Assembly (NCBI GenBank): GCA_938091335.1
Contig: CALLJG010000010.1
Span: 1 to 64,000, forward strand
DNA from: an uncultured Thermodesulfobacterium sp.
Lineage (GTDB): Bacteria; Desulfobacterota; Thermodesulfobacteria; Thermodesulfobacteriales; Thermodesulfobacteriaceae
Direction: 5' to 3'
DNA length: 64,000 bases
Below, in pieces: positions 1 to 7,400 of this stretch; position 1 is the first letter of the stretch; every line of letters begins with the position of its first letter. The notes beneath the pieces were generated by a model. The model saw only the letters and a list, made by a program, of their open reading frames with translations, was not told where the DNA came from and made no database searches. The position numbers were made by a program, and so were the translations under genes.

Positions 1-1
1 G

Positions 2-592
2 TGTCTAAATTTTCTAGGCAAACCTATTTATGATAAAGATGCTAAAGCTTTTGCTGTGAAAGTGCTTCAATTTATAAGAGAGAAAATTACTCAATTTCAG
101 GAAGAAACAGGAAATCTTTATAATTTGGAAGCAACACCTGCTGAAAGTACAAGCTATAGACTTGCTCGAATTGATAAAAAGAAGTTTCCTCAAATAAAAA
201 CTGCAGGAACTGAAAGTTCTCCTTATTATACCAATTCTTGTCATCTTCCTGTTAATTATACTGATGATATTTTTGAAATCCTTACTCATCAAGATGATTT
301 ACAAGTTTTATTTACAGGAGGGACAGTTGTTCATCTCTATGTGGGTGAAGAAATTAAAGATAGAAATATAATAAAAGAGCTTGTTAAAACCATAGTAGAA
401 AATTTCAGACTTCCTTATTTTTCTATTACTCCTACTTTTTCTATATGTCCTGTACATGGATATCTTCCCGGAAAACATGATTTTTGTCCTTATTCGCATT
501 CAAAAGAAGATTTTGAAAAATTTGGTATAGAAGTGGAACTACAACTAAACTTAATAAATAAGTTGCCAAAAGAGGCCTACATTTTTTTATAA
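2..592 (+). CDS. nrdD: Anaerobic ribonucleoside-triphosphate reductase, C-terminal part of large piece (partial)
   Basis: This is the 3' part of a class III (oxygen-sensitive, glycyl-radical) ribonucleotide reductase, which makes dNTPs from NTPs anaerobically. The frame is open from base 2, so the start lies outside the window. The protein ends with family landmarks: TPTFSICPVHGYLPGKHDFC, part of the C-terminal zinc site. A TAA stop follows at 590-592, just before the place where NrdD normally continues into the glycyl-radical loop. That loop is encoded in the same frame in the next small gene at 614. The second half of the zinc site reads CPYSH rather than the usual CPxC. Family identity is strong. 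Whether the two pieces work as a two-subunit enzyme is inference. Confidence 0.88.
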   Translation, partial: CLNFLGKPIYDKDAKAFAVKVLQFIREKITQFQEETGNLYNLEATPAESTSYRLARIDKKKFPQIKTAGTESSPYYTNSCHLPVNYTDDIFEILTHQDDLQVLFTGGTVVHLYVGEEIKDRNIIKELVKTIVENFRLPYFSITPTFSICPVHGYLPGKHDFCPYSHSKEDFEKFGIEVELQLNLINKLPKEAYIFL

Positions 593-613
593 ATTTTGTT
601 TCTGGAGGAGTTT

Positions 614-781
614 ATGAAAAAGGAAAAAATAAAAACCCAAAAAATTAAAGTTATACCTTGTGAAGTTTATTCACGAGTGGTTGGATATTTTAGACCTGTT
701 CAAAACTGGAACCCAGGTAAACAGCAAGAATTTAATGAAAGAAAACCTGTTAAAATAAGTTCTTATAAGAAGATTAAATGA
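614..781 (+). CDS. Separate glycyl-radical tail of class III ribonucleotide reductase (55 aa)
   Basis: This small protein carries the segment missing from the upstream NrdD piece: VYSRVVGYFRPVQNWNPGK, the RVxGY loop whose glycine (Gly24 here) is the radical carrier activated by NrdG. The ATG at 614 has a near-perfect ribosome binding site, GGAGGAG at 604-610. It lies in the same frame as the upstream piece, 21 nt after its stop codon. The residues before the loop (IPCEV) match the usual NrdD sequence, so the cut falls between the zinc site and the loop. The dedicated ribosome binding site argues for independent translation and assembly in trans, as GrcA/YfiD does for pyruvate formate-lyase. 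A nonsense mutation or UAA readthrough is the alternative. The stop overlaps the next ATG (ATGA). Confidence 0.8.
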   Translation: MKKEKIKTQKIKVIPCEVYSRVVGYFRPVQNWNPGKQQEFNERKPVKISSYKKIK

Positions 782-984
782 ACAATAAAGAAAAATTAAT
801 TAAAAAGAAAAGATTATCTTCGGGAATTTGTGATTTTTGTGGAAGAGAACAACCTTTATGTTATATTTGTACCAATTGTGATTTTACTGTGTGTCAGGAA
901 TGTTTTATAGAAAATCAAAAAATATTTACAAGAACAGGGGTAACTTGGATTTGCCCAAATTGTCAAAATTGGCAAACTCTTTAA
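778..984 (+). CDS. Small cysteine-rich zinc-binding protein, unknown function
   Basis: This 68-residue protein has nine cysteines (18, 21, 28, 31, 34, 39, 42, 59, 62), mostly in CxxC pairs, enough for two zinc sites. It ends with a zinc-ribbon-like CPNC knuckle. The N-terminus is Lys-rich. Its ATG overlaps the stop of the glycyl-radical tail gene by 4 nt (ATGA), so the two are translationally coupled and it is probably part of the nrdD operon. I do not recognise a named family. The position suggests a role in assembly or activation of the anaerobic reductase, but nothing in the sequence proves this. Its 3' end overlaps the convergent xth end by 4 nt. Confidence 0.7.
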   Translation: MNNKEKLIKKKRLSSGICDFCGREQPLCYICTNCDFTVCQECFIENQKIFTRTGVTWICPNCQNWQTL

Positions 985-1799
985 AGATCAAATTCTGCTA
1001 AAACTGGGGCATGATCTGATGGCTTCTCCCATCCTCTTGGACCTTTTTCTACCCATATATTTTTTAATTTCTCTTTTAAGGGATTAGTAATTAAAATGTG
1101 GTCAAGTCTCATTCCTTGATTTTTCTTAAACGCTGAAAACTGATAATCCCACCAAGTAAAAATTCCTTTTTTATTAGGATATTTCATTCTTAAGGTATCT
1201 ATTAAACCAAATTCCAAAAAAGCAAAAAAAGATTTTCTTTCTCTTTCAGTAAAACAGATGGATTCTTTTAATATTTCTGGCTCATAAACATCTATTTCTT
1301 CAGGAGCTACATTAAAATCTCCCATTATAATAAGTAAGCTTTCTTTTGTAAAATTTTTCTCTAAAAATTCCCTAAACTTCCACAAAAATTGAAGCTTATA
1401 AAAATAATATTCTGAATTAACAGGATTCCCATTAGGAATATATACAGAAAATACCCACAATTCATCTATATTTTCTAGGTTTATTTTTATTCCTACTATT
1501 CTTTCTTTTACATCTGGAAAATTTTCCTCTTCTTCAAGCCCTTCAAATCCTTTAATTATTCTTTCAGCCTTGATTCGTGAAAGAATAGCCACCCCATTTC
1601 TACCCTTCCCTCCTTGATGATAAATCTCGTATCCTAATTTTTTAAAATTAAATCCTGGAAATTCCTCAGTTTTAACTTTGGTCTCCTGAAGAGCAAGAAG
1701 ATCAATTGATTTATCTTGTAAAAACCTTTCTACATGATCTTTTCTCATCTTTATGGAATTTATGTTCCAAGTTCCTATAAGCATTTTATTTTTTTCCAT
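981..1799 (-). CDS. xth: Exodeoxyribonuclease III (AP endonuclease)
   Basis: This enzyme of the exonuclease/endonuclease/phosphatase fold incises DNA 5' of abasic sites in base-excision repair. Visible landmarks are TWNINSIK near the N-terminus, LALQETK with the metal-binding Glu, the GDFNVAPEEIDVY block and the C-terminal SDHAPVLAEF with the catalytic His. The 272 aa length fits ExoIII. The next in-frame ATG (1784, MLIGTWNINS) is an equally possible start, because neither candidate has a clear Shine-Dalgarno sequence. It is the last gene of the minus-strand lysA-queA-xth set, 123 nt after queA. Confidence 0.93.
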   Translation of the reverse strand: MEKNKMLIGTWNINSIKMRKDHVERFLQDKSIDLLALQETKVKTEEFPGFNFKKLGYEIYHQGGKGRNGVAILSRIKAERIIKGFEGLEEEENFPDVKERIVGIKINLENIDELWVFSVYIPNGNPVNSEYYFYKLQFLWKFREFLEKNFTKESLLIIMGDFNVAPEEIDVYEPEILKESICFTERERKSFFAFLEFGLIDTLRMKYPNKKGIFTWWDYQFSAFKKNQGMRLDHILITNPLKEKLKNIWVEKGPRGWEKPSDHAPVLAEFDL

Positions 1800-1922
1800 T
1801 TTTTAAAATTTATTTTAGTCCTGTATTTAAGAACTTTTTAGGTTTATATTTACTTTCTTTACCAATCCCGCAGAGCAACATCCTTCCCAAGAAATTATTT
1901 ACCCTTCTTAATTATTTTAATA

Positions 1923-2972
1923 TTAAATAATAAAAGTTGCATCTCCATATGAATAAAATCTATATCTTCTTTTAATAGCTTCTTCATAAGCTTTGAAAAT
2001 TAAATCTCTTCCAGCAAAACTACATACCAAAATAAGAAGTGATGATTTTGGAAGATGAAAGTTAGTGATCATGGCAGAAACTATTTGAAAGTAAAATCCT
2101 GGATAAATATAAAGATCACAAAAACCTTTATAAGGAGATAGACCTTTTTGTGCTATAAATTCTAAAGCTCTTACTACTGTTGTCCCTACTGCAATAATTC
2201 TTCTTTTATCTGAAATAGCCTTTTTAATCTCTTCTATTACATCTTCTTCTACTTCTACATATTCAGGCTCTATTTTATGTTTTCTTATATCTTTTACCTT
2301 AATAGGAGCAAAAGTTCCATATCCTATATGAAGGGTAATATATTTAATAATAACCCCTTTAGAATTAAGTTTTTCTAAAAGAGCTTCATCAAAATGAAAT
2401 CCTGCTGTAGGTGCAGCTATGGAACCTTCTTTTTTTGCATATACTGTTTGATATCTATCTAAATCAAAATCTTCTGGCTCCCTTTTTATGTAGGGAGGTA
2501 ATGGGGCTTTCCCGTATTTATAAATAATTTGATCAAGAACTCCTTTTTTATTCTCAAGCTCTATCAAAAATCTTCCCCCTTCTCGTTTCTCTAAAACTTT
2601 TACTTTAATAGCTTGTTCTATATAAATTTCTGTTCCTTTTTTAATTTTTTTACCTTTTATTAAGGCTTCGGTTATAAATTTGTAACCAAAAGGCTTTTGA
2701 AATAAAAGAATTTCTACATCTCCTCCTGTTAATTTTTTCCCTTTTAATCTTGCTGGAAAAACTTTAGTATTATTTAAAATCAAAAGATCACCTTCATATA
2801 GATAATTTTCTATTTGGGAAAAACTTTCATGGAAAAAAATTTTTTGAGTAGATCTTTCTATAACTATGAGTTTAGACTGACTTCGAGAATGAGAAGGATA
2901 ATAGGCTATTAAATCTTCTGGAAGCACATAATTGTAAGTTTCAAGATTATATTCTTCAGGGATTAAACTCAT
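1923..2972 (-). CDS. queA: S-adenosylmethionine:tRNA ribosyltransferase-isomerase
   Basis: QueA transfers and isomerises the ribosyl moiety of SAM onto 7-aminomethyl-7-deazaguanine in tRNA, making epoxyqueuosine. The family signatures are seen in order: LPEDLIAYYP at the N-terminus, LLILNNTKVFPARL, APLPPYIKR, GSIAAPTAGFHFD, TLHIGYGTFAPI and MITNFHLPKSSLLILVCSFA. The 349 aa length matches the family. It begins 3 nt after the lysA stop, so the two are very likely co-transcribed. Confidence 0.96.
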   Translation of the reverse strand: MSLIPEEYNLETYNYVLPEDLIAYYPSHSRSQSKLIVIERSTQKIFFHESFSQIENYLYEGDLLILNNTKVFPARLKGKKLTGGDVEILLFQKPFGYKFITEALIKGKKIKKGTEIYIEQAIKVKVLEKREGGRFLIELENKKGVLDQIIYKYGKAPLPPYIKREPEDFDLDRYQTVYAKKEGSIAAPTAGFHFDEALLEKLNSKGVIIKYITLHIGYGTFAPIKVKDIRKHKIEPEYVEVEEDVIEEIKKAISDKRRIIAVGTTVVRALEFIAQKGLSPYKGFCDLYIYPGFYFQIVSAMITNFHLPKSSLLILVCSFAGRDLIFKAYEEAIKRRYRFYSYGDATFII

Positions 2973-2975
2973 TAA

Positions 2976-4232
2976 TTAAAGATATTTCGAAGGAATACTC
3001 TCAAGAGCAAATAAATCTTCTATAGTTTCTCTTTTTCTTATTATATAAAATTCTTCTTCATCTACTAATACCTCTGCAGCACGAGGTCTTGAATTATAGT
3101 TAGAGCTCATTACAAATCCATAAGCTCCTGCACCCATTATAGCAAGAAGTTCCCCTCTTTTCACCTTTGGTAATTTTCTTTCTTTAGCTAAAAAATCACT
3201 TGCTTCGCAAATAGGTCCTACTACATCTACAACCTCACTTTCGTCTTCTTTTTCTTCAATAGGAATAATTTTATGATAAGCCTGATAAAAGGCAGGTCTT
3301 ATTAAATCATTCATTCCTGCATCTACTATCACGAATTTTTTTTCTTTATTTTCTTTAATATAAAGTACTTTAGTAACTAAAATTCCAGCATTTCCTACAA
3401 TTACTCTCCCTGGTTCCAAAATCAGAGTAGCTCTTAGATCTTTTCCTTCTTGAATAATAGCTTCTGCATATTCATGAGGCAAAGGAGGTTCTTCATTTTC
3501 ATAAACTATTCCTAATCCTCCTCCAAAGTCTAAATATTGAAGCTCAAGTCCCATACTTGTAAGTTCTTTCCAAATCTTTTTTAAACGATTCAAAGAATCA
3601 ACAAAAGGAGATAAAGAAGTAATTTGTGATCCAATATGGGCATCTAAACCTATTGGTTTAAGATAAGGATTTTTTTTAGCCTTTTTGTAACAATTTATTA
3701 CCATTTCTTCTGAAATTCCAAACTTATTTTTCTTTAGTCCTGTTGAAATATATGGATGGGTTTTTGGATCTACATCAGGATTTACTCTCAGGGCAAAAGG
3801 AGCTGGCTTACCAAACTTCTTGGCTACCTCTCCTAAAACTTCCAATTCTTCAACACTTTCTACATTAAACATTAAGATATCTGCTAAAAGCGCCATTTCC
3901 ATTTCTTCTGATGTTTTACCCACTCCTGAAAAAACAATTTTCTTTGGTTCAATACCTGCTTTTAATACCCGCTTTAATTCACCACTTGAAACAACATCTG
4001 CTCCGCTCCCAAGATTTTTTAAAAGGGAAATTATAGCTATATTTGAATTAGCTTTAACAGAATAACAAATTAAATGCTCCACATCAGAAAAAGATTCTTG
4101 AAAAACTTTAAAATGTCTTTTTATAGTTTTTGCTGAATAAATATAAACAGGGGTTCCCACTTCTTCTACTATTTTTTTTACAGGAACTCCCTCACAATAA
4201 AGTTCTCCTCTTTTGTACCCAAAATAATGCAT
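2976..4232 (-). CDS. lysA: Diaminopimelate decarboxylase
   Basis: This PLP enzyme of fold type III decarboxylates meso-diaminopimelate to L-lysine, the last step of lysine synthesis. The PLP lysine is in CYSVKANSN (Lys60 from the chosen start). GADVVSSGEL, HIGSQI, FGGGLGI, EPGR and CEASD (active-site Cys) follow in the expected order. I chose ATG 4232 rather than the longer frame from 4283: MHYFGYKRGELYCEG aligns with family N-termini, a GAGG ribosome site lies 7 nt upstream, and a promoter covers the longer start (-35 at 4278-4283, -10 at 4256-4261). Confidence 0.96.
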   Translation of the reverse strand: MHYFGYKRGELYCEGVPVKKIVEEVGTPVYIYSAKTIKRHFKVFQESFSDVEHLICYSVKANSNIAIISLLKNLGSGADVVSSGELKRVLKAGIEPKKIVFSGVGKTSEEMEMALLADILMFNVESVEELEVLGEVAKKFGKPAPFALRVNPDVDPKTHPYISTGLKKNKFGISEEMVINCYKKAKKNPYLKPIGLDAHIGSQITSLSPFVDSLNRLKKIWKELTSMGLELQYLDFGGGLGIVYENEEPPLPHEYAEAIIQEGKDLRATLILEPGRVIVGNAGILVTKVLYIKENKEKKFVIVDAGMNDLIRPAFYQAYHKIIPIEEKEDESEVVDVVGPICEASDFLAKERKLPKVKRGELLAIMGAGAYGFVMSSNYNSRPRAAEVLVDEEEFYIIRKRETIEDLFALESIPSKYL

Positions 4233-4255
4233 TTGTATACCTCTTTTTTCCTTTA

Positions 4256-4283
4256 ATATTACTTTAACACTTTGCTTTGTCAA
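4256..4283 (-). promoter_or_regulatory. Sigma70-type promoter of lysA-queA-xth
   Basis: On the minus strand, TTGACA (4278-4283) is followed by a 16-bp spacer and TAATAT (4256-4261). It lies about 24 bp upstream of the chosen lysA ATG. The perfect -35 box and good -10 box make this one of the clearest promoters in the window. Confidence 0.65.
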
Positions 4284-4483
4284 GCAATTGAGTCAAAAGG
4301 GTGGAAAATCACCCTATAAAAAGTGCCTCCGTAGAATTTGGCTTTTCTAAAGAGTTCCAATAAGTTTATGCATTCCATATTGTAAAAGCGACATACAGCT
4401 GGTATTTTATCTTGCCTTATCTTTGATTCTTCTGTTACTACAATATATCTTTTTATCAGAAAAATAACTTTGCTTGTTCTTCG
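4280..4483 (-). other. Open frame without a usable start, probable gene remnant
   Basis: A 67-codon open frame lies between the immA-like fragment and lysA and ends in the lysA -35 region. It has no ATG until about its middle and no ribosome site. The composition looks protein-like (for example KFYGGTFYRVIFHPFD), but I do not recognise it. A 6-bp inverted repeat AGGGTG/CACCCT (4298-4315) sits inside. It may be a decayed tail of a neighbouring gene or chance in AT-rich DNA. Confidence 0.25.
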
Positions 4484-4490
4484 TTATTCT

Positions 4491-4862
4491 TTACAACAAC
4501 AAGACTTTATATTTCATTTCCCATTCTCCAATTAATTCCTGAAGTTTATCAAAATATTTAAAAATAAAAATATTTATAATTACATCCTGAGTAGTAATAA
4601 TCCCTCTTTCTTTACTTTCTAATTTTCTTGAATGCATTTTTGAGGTTGCTTGATAAACCCTTCTTTTGGAATTAATAAAGTTTGCTCTAATGAGCCCCAA
4701 ATTTTTATAATCTTCTTCACTAATTAGATTTAAAGTTTTTAATCTTGTGGTGATTGCTTCTTTACTAACTTTAAATTTTTTAGAAAAATTATTTAGAATT
4801 TCCAAGTCAAATCTTTTATTTTGGTAAAAAGATAAATCTTTTGGGATCTCCCTTTCACTTTA
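4491..4862 (-). pseudogene. ImmA/IrrE-like metallopeptidase C-terminal fragment
   Basis: The readable part contains FSKKFKVSKEAITTRLKTLN, the helix-turn-helix-like segment that follows the metallopeptidase core in ImmA/IrrE proteins. The catalytic HExxH helix is absent. The frame opens after a TAA at 4860-4862 without an ATG start; the first possible start is a TTG at 4805. Further upstream a different frame reads AYFFRVLPKVK, which could be the frameshifted remainder of the core. I therefore call it a degraded fragment. Intact family members are usually paired with an XRE-type repressor, and none is present here. Confidence 0.5.
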
Positions 4863-4904
4863 GGTAAAACTCTGAAAAAATAGGCAACAAGAAACTCAAA
4901 GAAA

Positions 4905-5159
4905 TTACAATCTTTTTATTAATTCTTTAAAACTATTTACAAGCATTTTACCTGGAAGCATTTTACCTGGTTTACTCACTATAAATGTTGAATCCATAGA
5001 AACACTTTCCCCATTTTCTTTATCTGTTTCTAATCTTAATAAAATGAATACATTCCCTTTTATTCTTGCTATCTCAGTATTTCCAAAACTACTTTTATAA
5101 TTACAATTTACAATAATTCCCCTAATCTCAAATTCTTTTATTTTATATAAATTACTGCT
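4905..5159 (-). pseudogene. Open frame without canonical start downstream of the OmpA-like gene
   Basis: This 84-codon frame (stop at 4905-4907) overlaps the 3' end of the OmpA-like gene by 8 nt on the same strand. It reads like real protein (EIARIKGNVFILLRLETDKE and similar) but has no ATG, GTG or TTG until far inside. AGGGG stands 4 nt before an in-frame ATT, so an ATT start giving about 69 aa is conceivable. Near its C-terminus a 15-bp unit is exactly duplicated in frame. I cannot assign a family. It is either a decayed gene or one using an unusual start. Confidence 0.35.
4941..4970. repeat. 15-bp perfect tandem duplication
   Basis: AAGCATTTTACCTGG occurs twice back to back (4941-4955 and 4956-4970). 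It keeps the minus-strand frame open and duplicates the peptide PGKML. It looks like a recent replication-slippage event. Confidence 0.8.
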
Positions 5160-6099
5160 CTACAAGTTCAACCCTTCTATTCTTTGCTCTACCTTCCTCT
5201 GTAGAGTTTGGTGCAACAGGTGCCAAAGGACCAACCCCAAAACCCATAAGTCTATCTTTCTTAATCCCATATTTTTCTACAAGTTCTTTCACAACTGCTT
5301 CTGCTCTTTTTTTAGAGAGTTCCATATTATATTCTAGTTTTCCTATATTGTCAGTATGACCAACAATATATAATTTTATTTCAGGATGCTCCTTTAAAAA
5401 TTTTGCTATTTCTTCAAGAGCTGGTTTTGATTCAGGTTTTATATCAGCTTTATCAAAATCAAAATAAATTCCATAAATGGCAACTTTACCTTCAGTCTTT
5501 ATTGTTTCATATATATCCTTTGCTTTTATAAGCCCTTTTTCCATTTCCTTCTTTTCAACGATACCCAAAAAGGCTATTGGTCCGCTATGACCTGGAAGAA
5601 CACATACAGACAGAAGTATATTTTTATTTTTGTTTTTTGCTGATAGATAAAAGAAATTTCTCTCATCATCTTTTGATGCATATACATTCCAGAAATAGGG
5701 GTAAAGAAACTTTCTAACTCCTGCAATTTCTTCACCTCTTGCTGAATAAAGAATTTCAAAATTAGCCTTTTTAATAGCCTCCTCGTAGTTTTTGAAGACC
5801 TCAAAGGGAGATCTATTTGAAGGAGCCTGGTACTGAATTTTTGTAACCCTTCCTTCTAATCTTTCCTTTTTGGCAAGCTGAATATCTTTATCTGAAGAGC
5901 TTTTTACAGGTCCAAGCAGAATTTCAAATTCATCAAACTCTTTCTGGTCGTAATGATATATGTAGGAGCCAGGATATCTTGAGATGATTGGATGATCTTT
6001 ACTTCCCGGTACATCTTGCTCGGCAAAAGATAGTGTAACTAAAAATAAACCTAACAAAATTAGAAATCCCAGAAAATATTTCAACTTTTGTCTACACAC
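5152..6099 (-). CDS. OmpA-family outer-membrane/peptidoglycan-binding protein with DUF4892-like N-terminus
   Basis: A signal peptide (hydrophobic run ending LSFA) leads into an N-terminal domain beginning DHPIISRYPGSYIYHYDQ, which resembles DUF4892 proteins. The last 110 residues are an OmpA/MotB peptidoglycan-binding domain: IYFDFDKADIKPESKPALEE, LYIVGHTDN and NRRVEL, with the Asp and Arg that contact meso-DAP. It probably anchors the outer membrane to the wall from the periplasm. The GTG start at 6099 is supported by AAGGAGGTG about 8 nt upstream. No partner gene is adjacent except the degraded frame downstream. Confidence 0.85.
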   Translation of the reverse strand: MCRQKLKYFLGFLILLGLFLVTLSFAEQDVPGSKDHPIISRYPGSYIYHYDQKEFDEFEILLGPVKSSSDKDIQLAKKERLEGRVTKIQYQAPSNRSPFEVFKNYEEAIKKANFEILYSARGEEIAGVRKFLYPYFWNVYASKDDERNFFYLSAKNKNKNILLSVCVLPGHSGPIAFLGIVEKKEMEKGLIKAKDIYETIKTEGKVAIYGIYFDFDKADIKPESKPALEEIAKFLKEHPEIKLYIVGHTDNIGKLEYNMELSKKRAEAVVKELVEKYGIKKDRLMGFGVGPLAPVAPNSTEEGRAKNRRVELVEQ

Positions 6100-6250
6100 T
6101 TCTCTTCACCTCCTTTACCTGAATTTATCTTTTATTATCAATTTATGTAACTTCCTAAAATTTCACATAGATAGTACCCCATTTTTTAAAGATGAAAAGT
6201 ATTTTAAGGTTGCTATGTAGAAAAAATACATTATTAAGGAAAAATAGGGT

Positions 6251-6742
6251 ATGCCTCAGAAAATAATAGGAATTGAGCCCAGGAAAAAACTTGAGAAAAA
6301 GAAAAAGAAGGGTAAAATAAATTTTATGAATGAAAGTCCTATAGCAAAGAAACCTGTTTTATTACAAACTCAAACAGGATTATATATAGGTCTAGTTTGT
6401 TTTAATCCTGTCTATGAAACTTTAAAATTTGTGTTAGAAAAAAGAGAGTTTTTTGAAGTAGAATGGCCTGCCTTAGTAACTATAGAAGAAAAAGGATTAA
6501 TGCCAATTTTGTTAGGATTATCCTACTTTACCATTCAAAGATCTCAAATTATATGGTATACTCTTCAAATTCCGGAAAACCTTTTAAAACAATACCAAGC
6601 TTTTATCCCTCATATGTTTATTAGCTCCCCTTTACAAGCTACTTTTCCTTCTTTAAAACCTATTAAATCTGATAAAAAAGTCAAAATAGAAAAAAAGATA
6701 ATCCCTTTCCCTTCAAAAAAAGATGACAATTCAACAGAATAA
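6251..6742 (+). CDS. Conserved-looking hypothetical protein upstream of rpe
   Basis: I do not recognise a family. The 163 aa product begins and ends with Lys-rich segments around a central mixed alpha/beta-like region of about 90 residues (for example QTQTGLYIGLVCFNPVYETL). It has no signal peptide or membrane segment. The ATG at 6251 has AAGGA about 10 nt upstream. A later ATG at 6326 is also possible. Its last 20 nt overlap the start of rpe, which suggests translational coupling, but no functional link is evident. Confidence 0.55.
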   Translation: MPQKIIGIEPRKKLEKKKKKGKINFMNESPIAKKPVLLQTQTGLYIGLVCFNPVYETLKFVLEKREFFEVEWPALVTIEEKGLMPILLGLSYFTIQRSQIIWYTLQIPENLLKQYQAFIPHMFISSPLQATFPSLKPIKSDKKVKIEKKIIPFPSKKDDNSTE

Positions 6743-7400
6743 TAGAAATAAAATTTTGATAGCTCCTTCTCTTCTTTCTGCAGATTTTTCAAGACTTGCT
6801 GAAGAAGTTATAGCAATAGAAAAAGCAGGAGCTGATATGTTACATCTTGATGTAATGGATGGAGTTTTTGTACCTAATATAACATTTGGTCCTTTAATTA
6901 TTTCATCCCTTCGCCCCTATTCTAAATTAATCTTTGATGTTCATCTCATGATTGAATCTCCAGAAAGATATATTAAGGATTTTGCAGAAGCAGGAGCAGA
7001 TTGGATTTCTATTCATGCAGAAGCTACAATACATCTTCATAGAGCTATTTGGAAAATAAAAGAATTAGATAAAAAAGCAGGTATAGCCTTAAATCCTCAT
7101 ACCTCTATCAATGTACTAAAATACCTTTTAGAGGACTTAGATTATGTATTAATAATGACTGTAAACCCTGGATTTGGAGGGCAAAACTTTATAAAAAGTT
7201 GTCTTAAAAAAATTAAAGATTTAAAAGATTTAATAGAAGAGAAAAATCTTCCAATTCTCATTCAAGTTGATGGAGGTATAAATTCTAAAACAGCACCTTT
7301 AGTTATTGAAGCAGGAGCTCAAATTTTAGTAGCTGGAACAGCTATTTTCGGAGAAAAAGATTATGTAAAAGCTATTGAAGCCTTAAAACCCTCCACATAA
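6723..7400 (+). CDS. rpe: Ribulose-phosphate 3-epimerase
   Basis: This TIM-barrel enzyme interconverts ribulose-5-phosphate and xylulose-5-phosphate in the pentose phosphate pathway. Signatures are IAPSLLSADF, MLHLDVMDGVFVPNITFG, FDVHLMIESPERYI, the MTVNPGFGGQ phosphate-binding loop and QVDGGINSKTA, with the catalytic Asp and metal His residues in place. The 225 aa length is normal. The start overlaps the preceding hypothetical gene by 20 nt, and the 3' end overlaps the convergent pgsA-like gene by 29 nt. Confidence 0.96.
   Translation: MTIQQNNRNKILIAPSLLSADFSRLAEEVIAIEKAGADMLHLDVMDGVFVPNITFGPLIISSLRPYSKLIFDVHLMIESPERYIKDFAEAGADWISIHAEATIHLHRAIWKIKELDKKAGIALNPHTSINVLKYLLEDLDYVLIMTVNPGFGGQNFIKSCLKKIKDLKDLIEEKNLPILIQVDGGINSKTAPLVIEAGAQILVAGTAIFGEKDYVKAIEALKPST

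Noticed and set aside
4233-4283. N-terminal extension of LysA from 4283
   Set aside because: It would overlap the -35/-10 promoter boxes and adds residues without similarity to the family.
4298-4315. Inverted repeat AGGGTG/CACCCT as a terminator
   Set aside because: Six base pairs with a six-base loop and a short T tract is too weak to call; it may be chance within the remnant frame.
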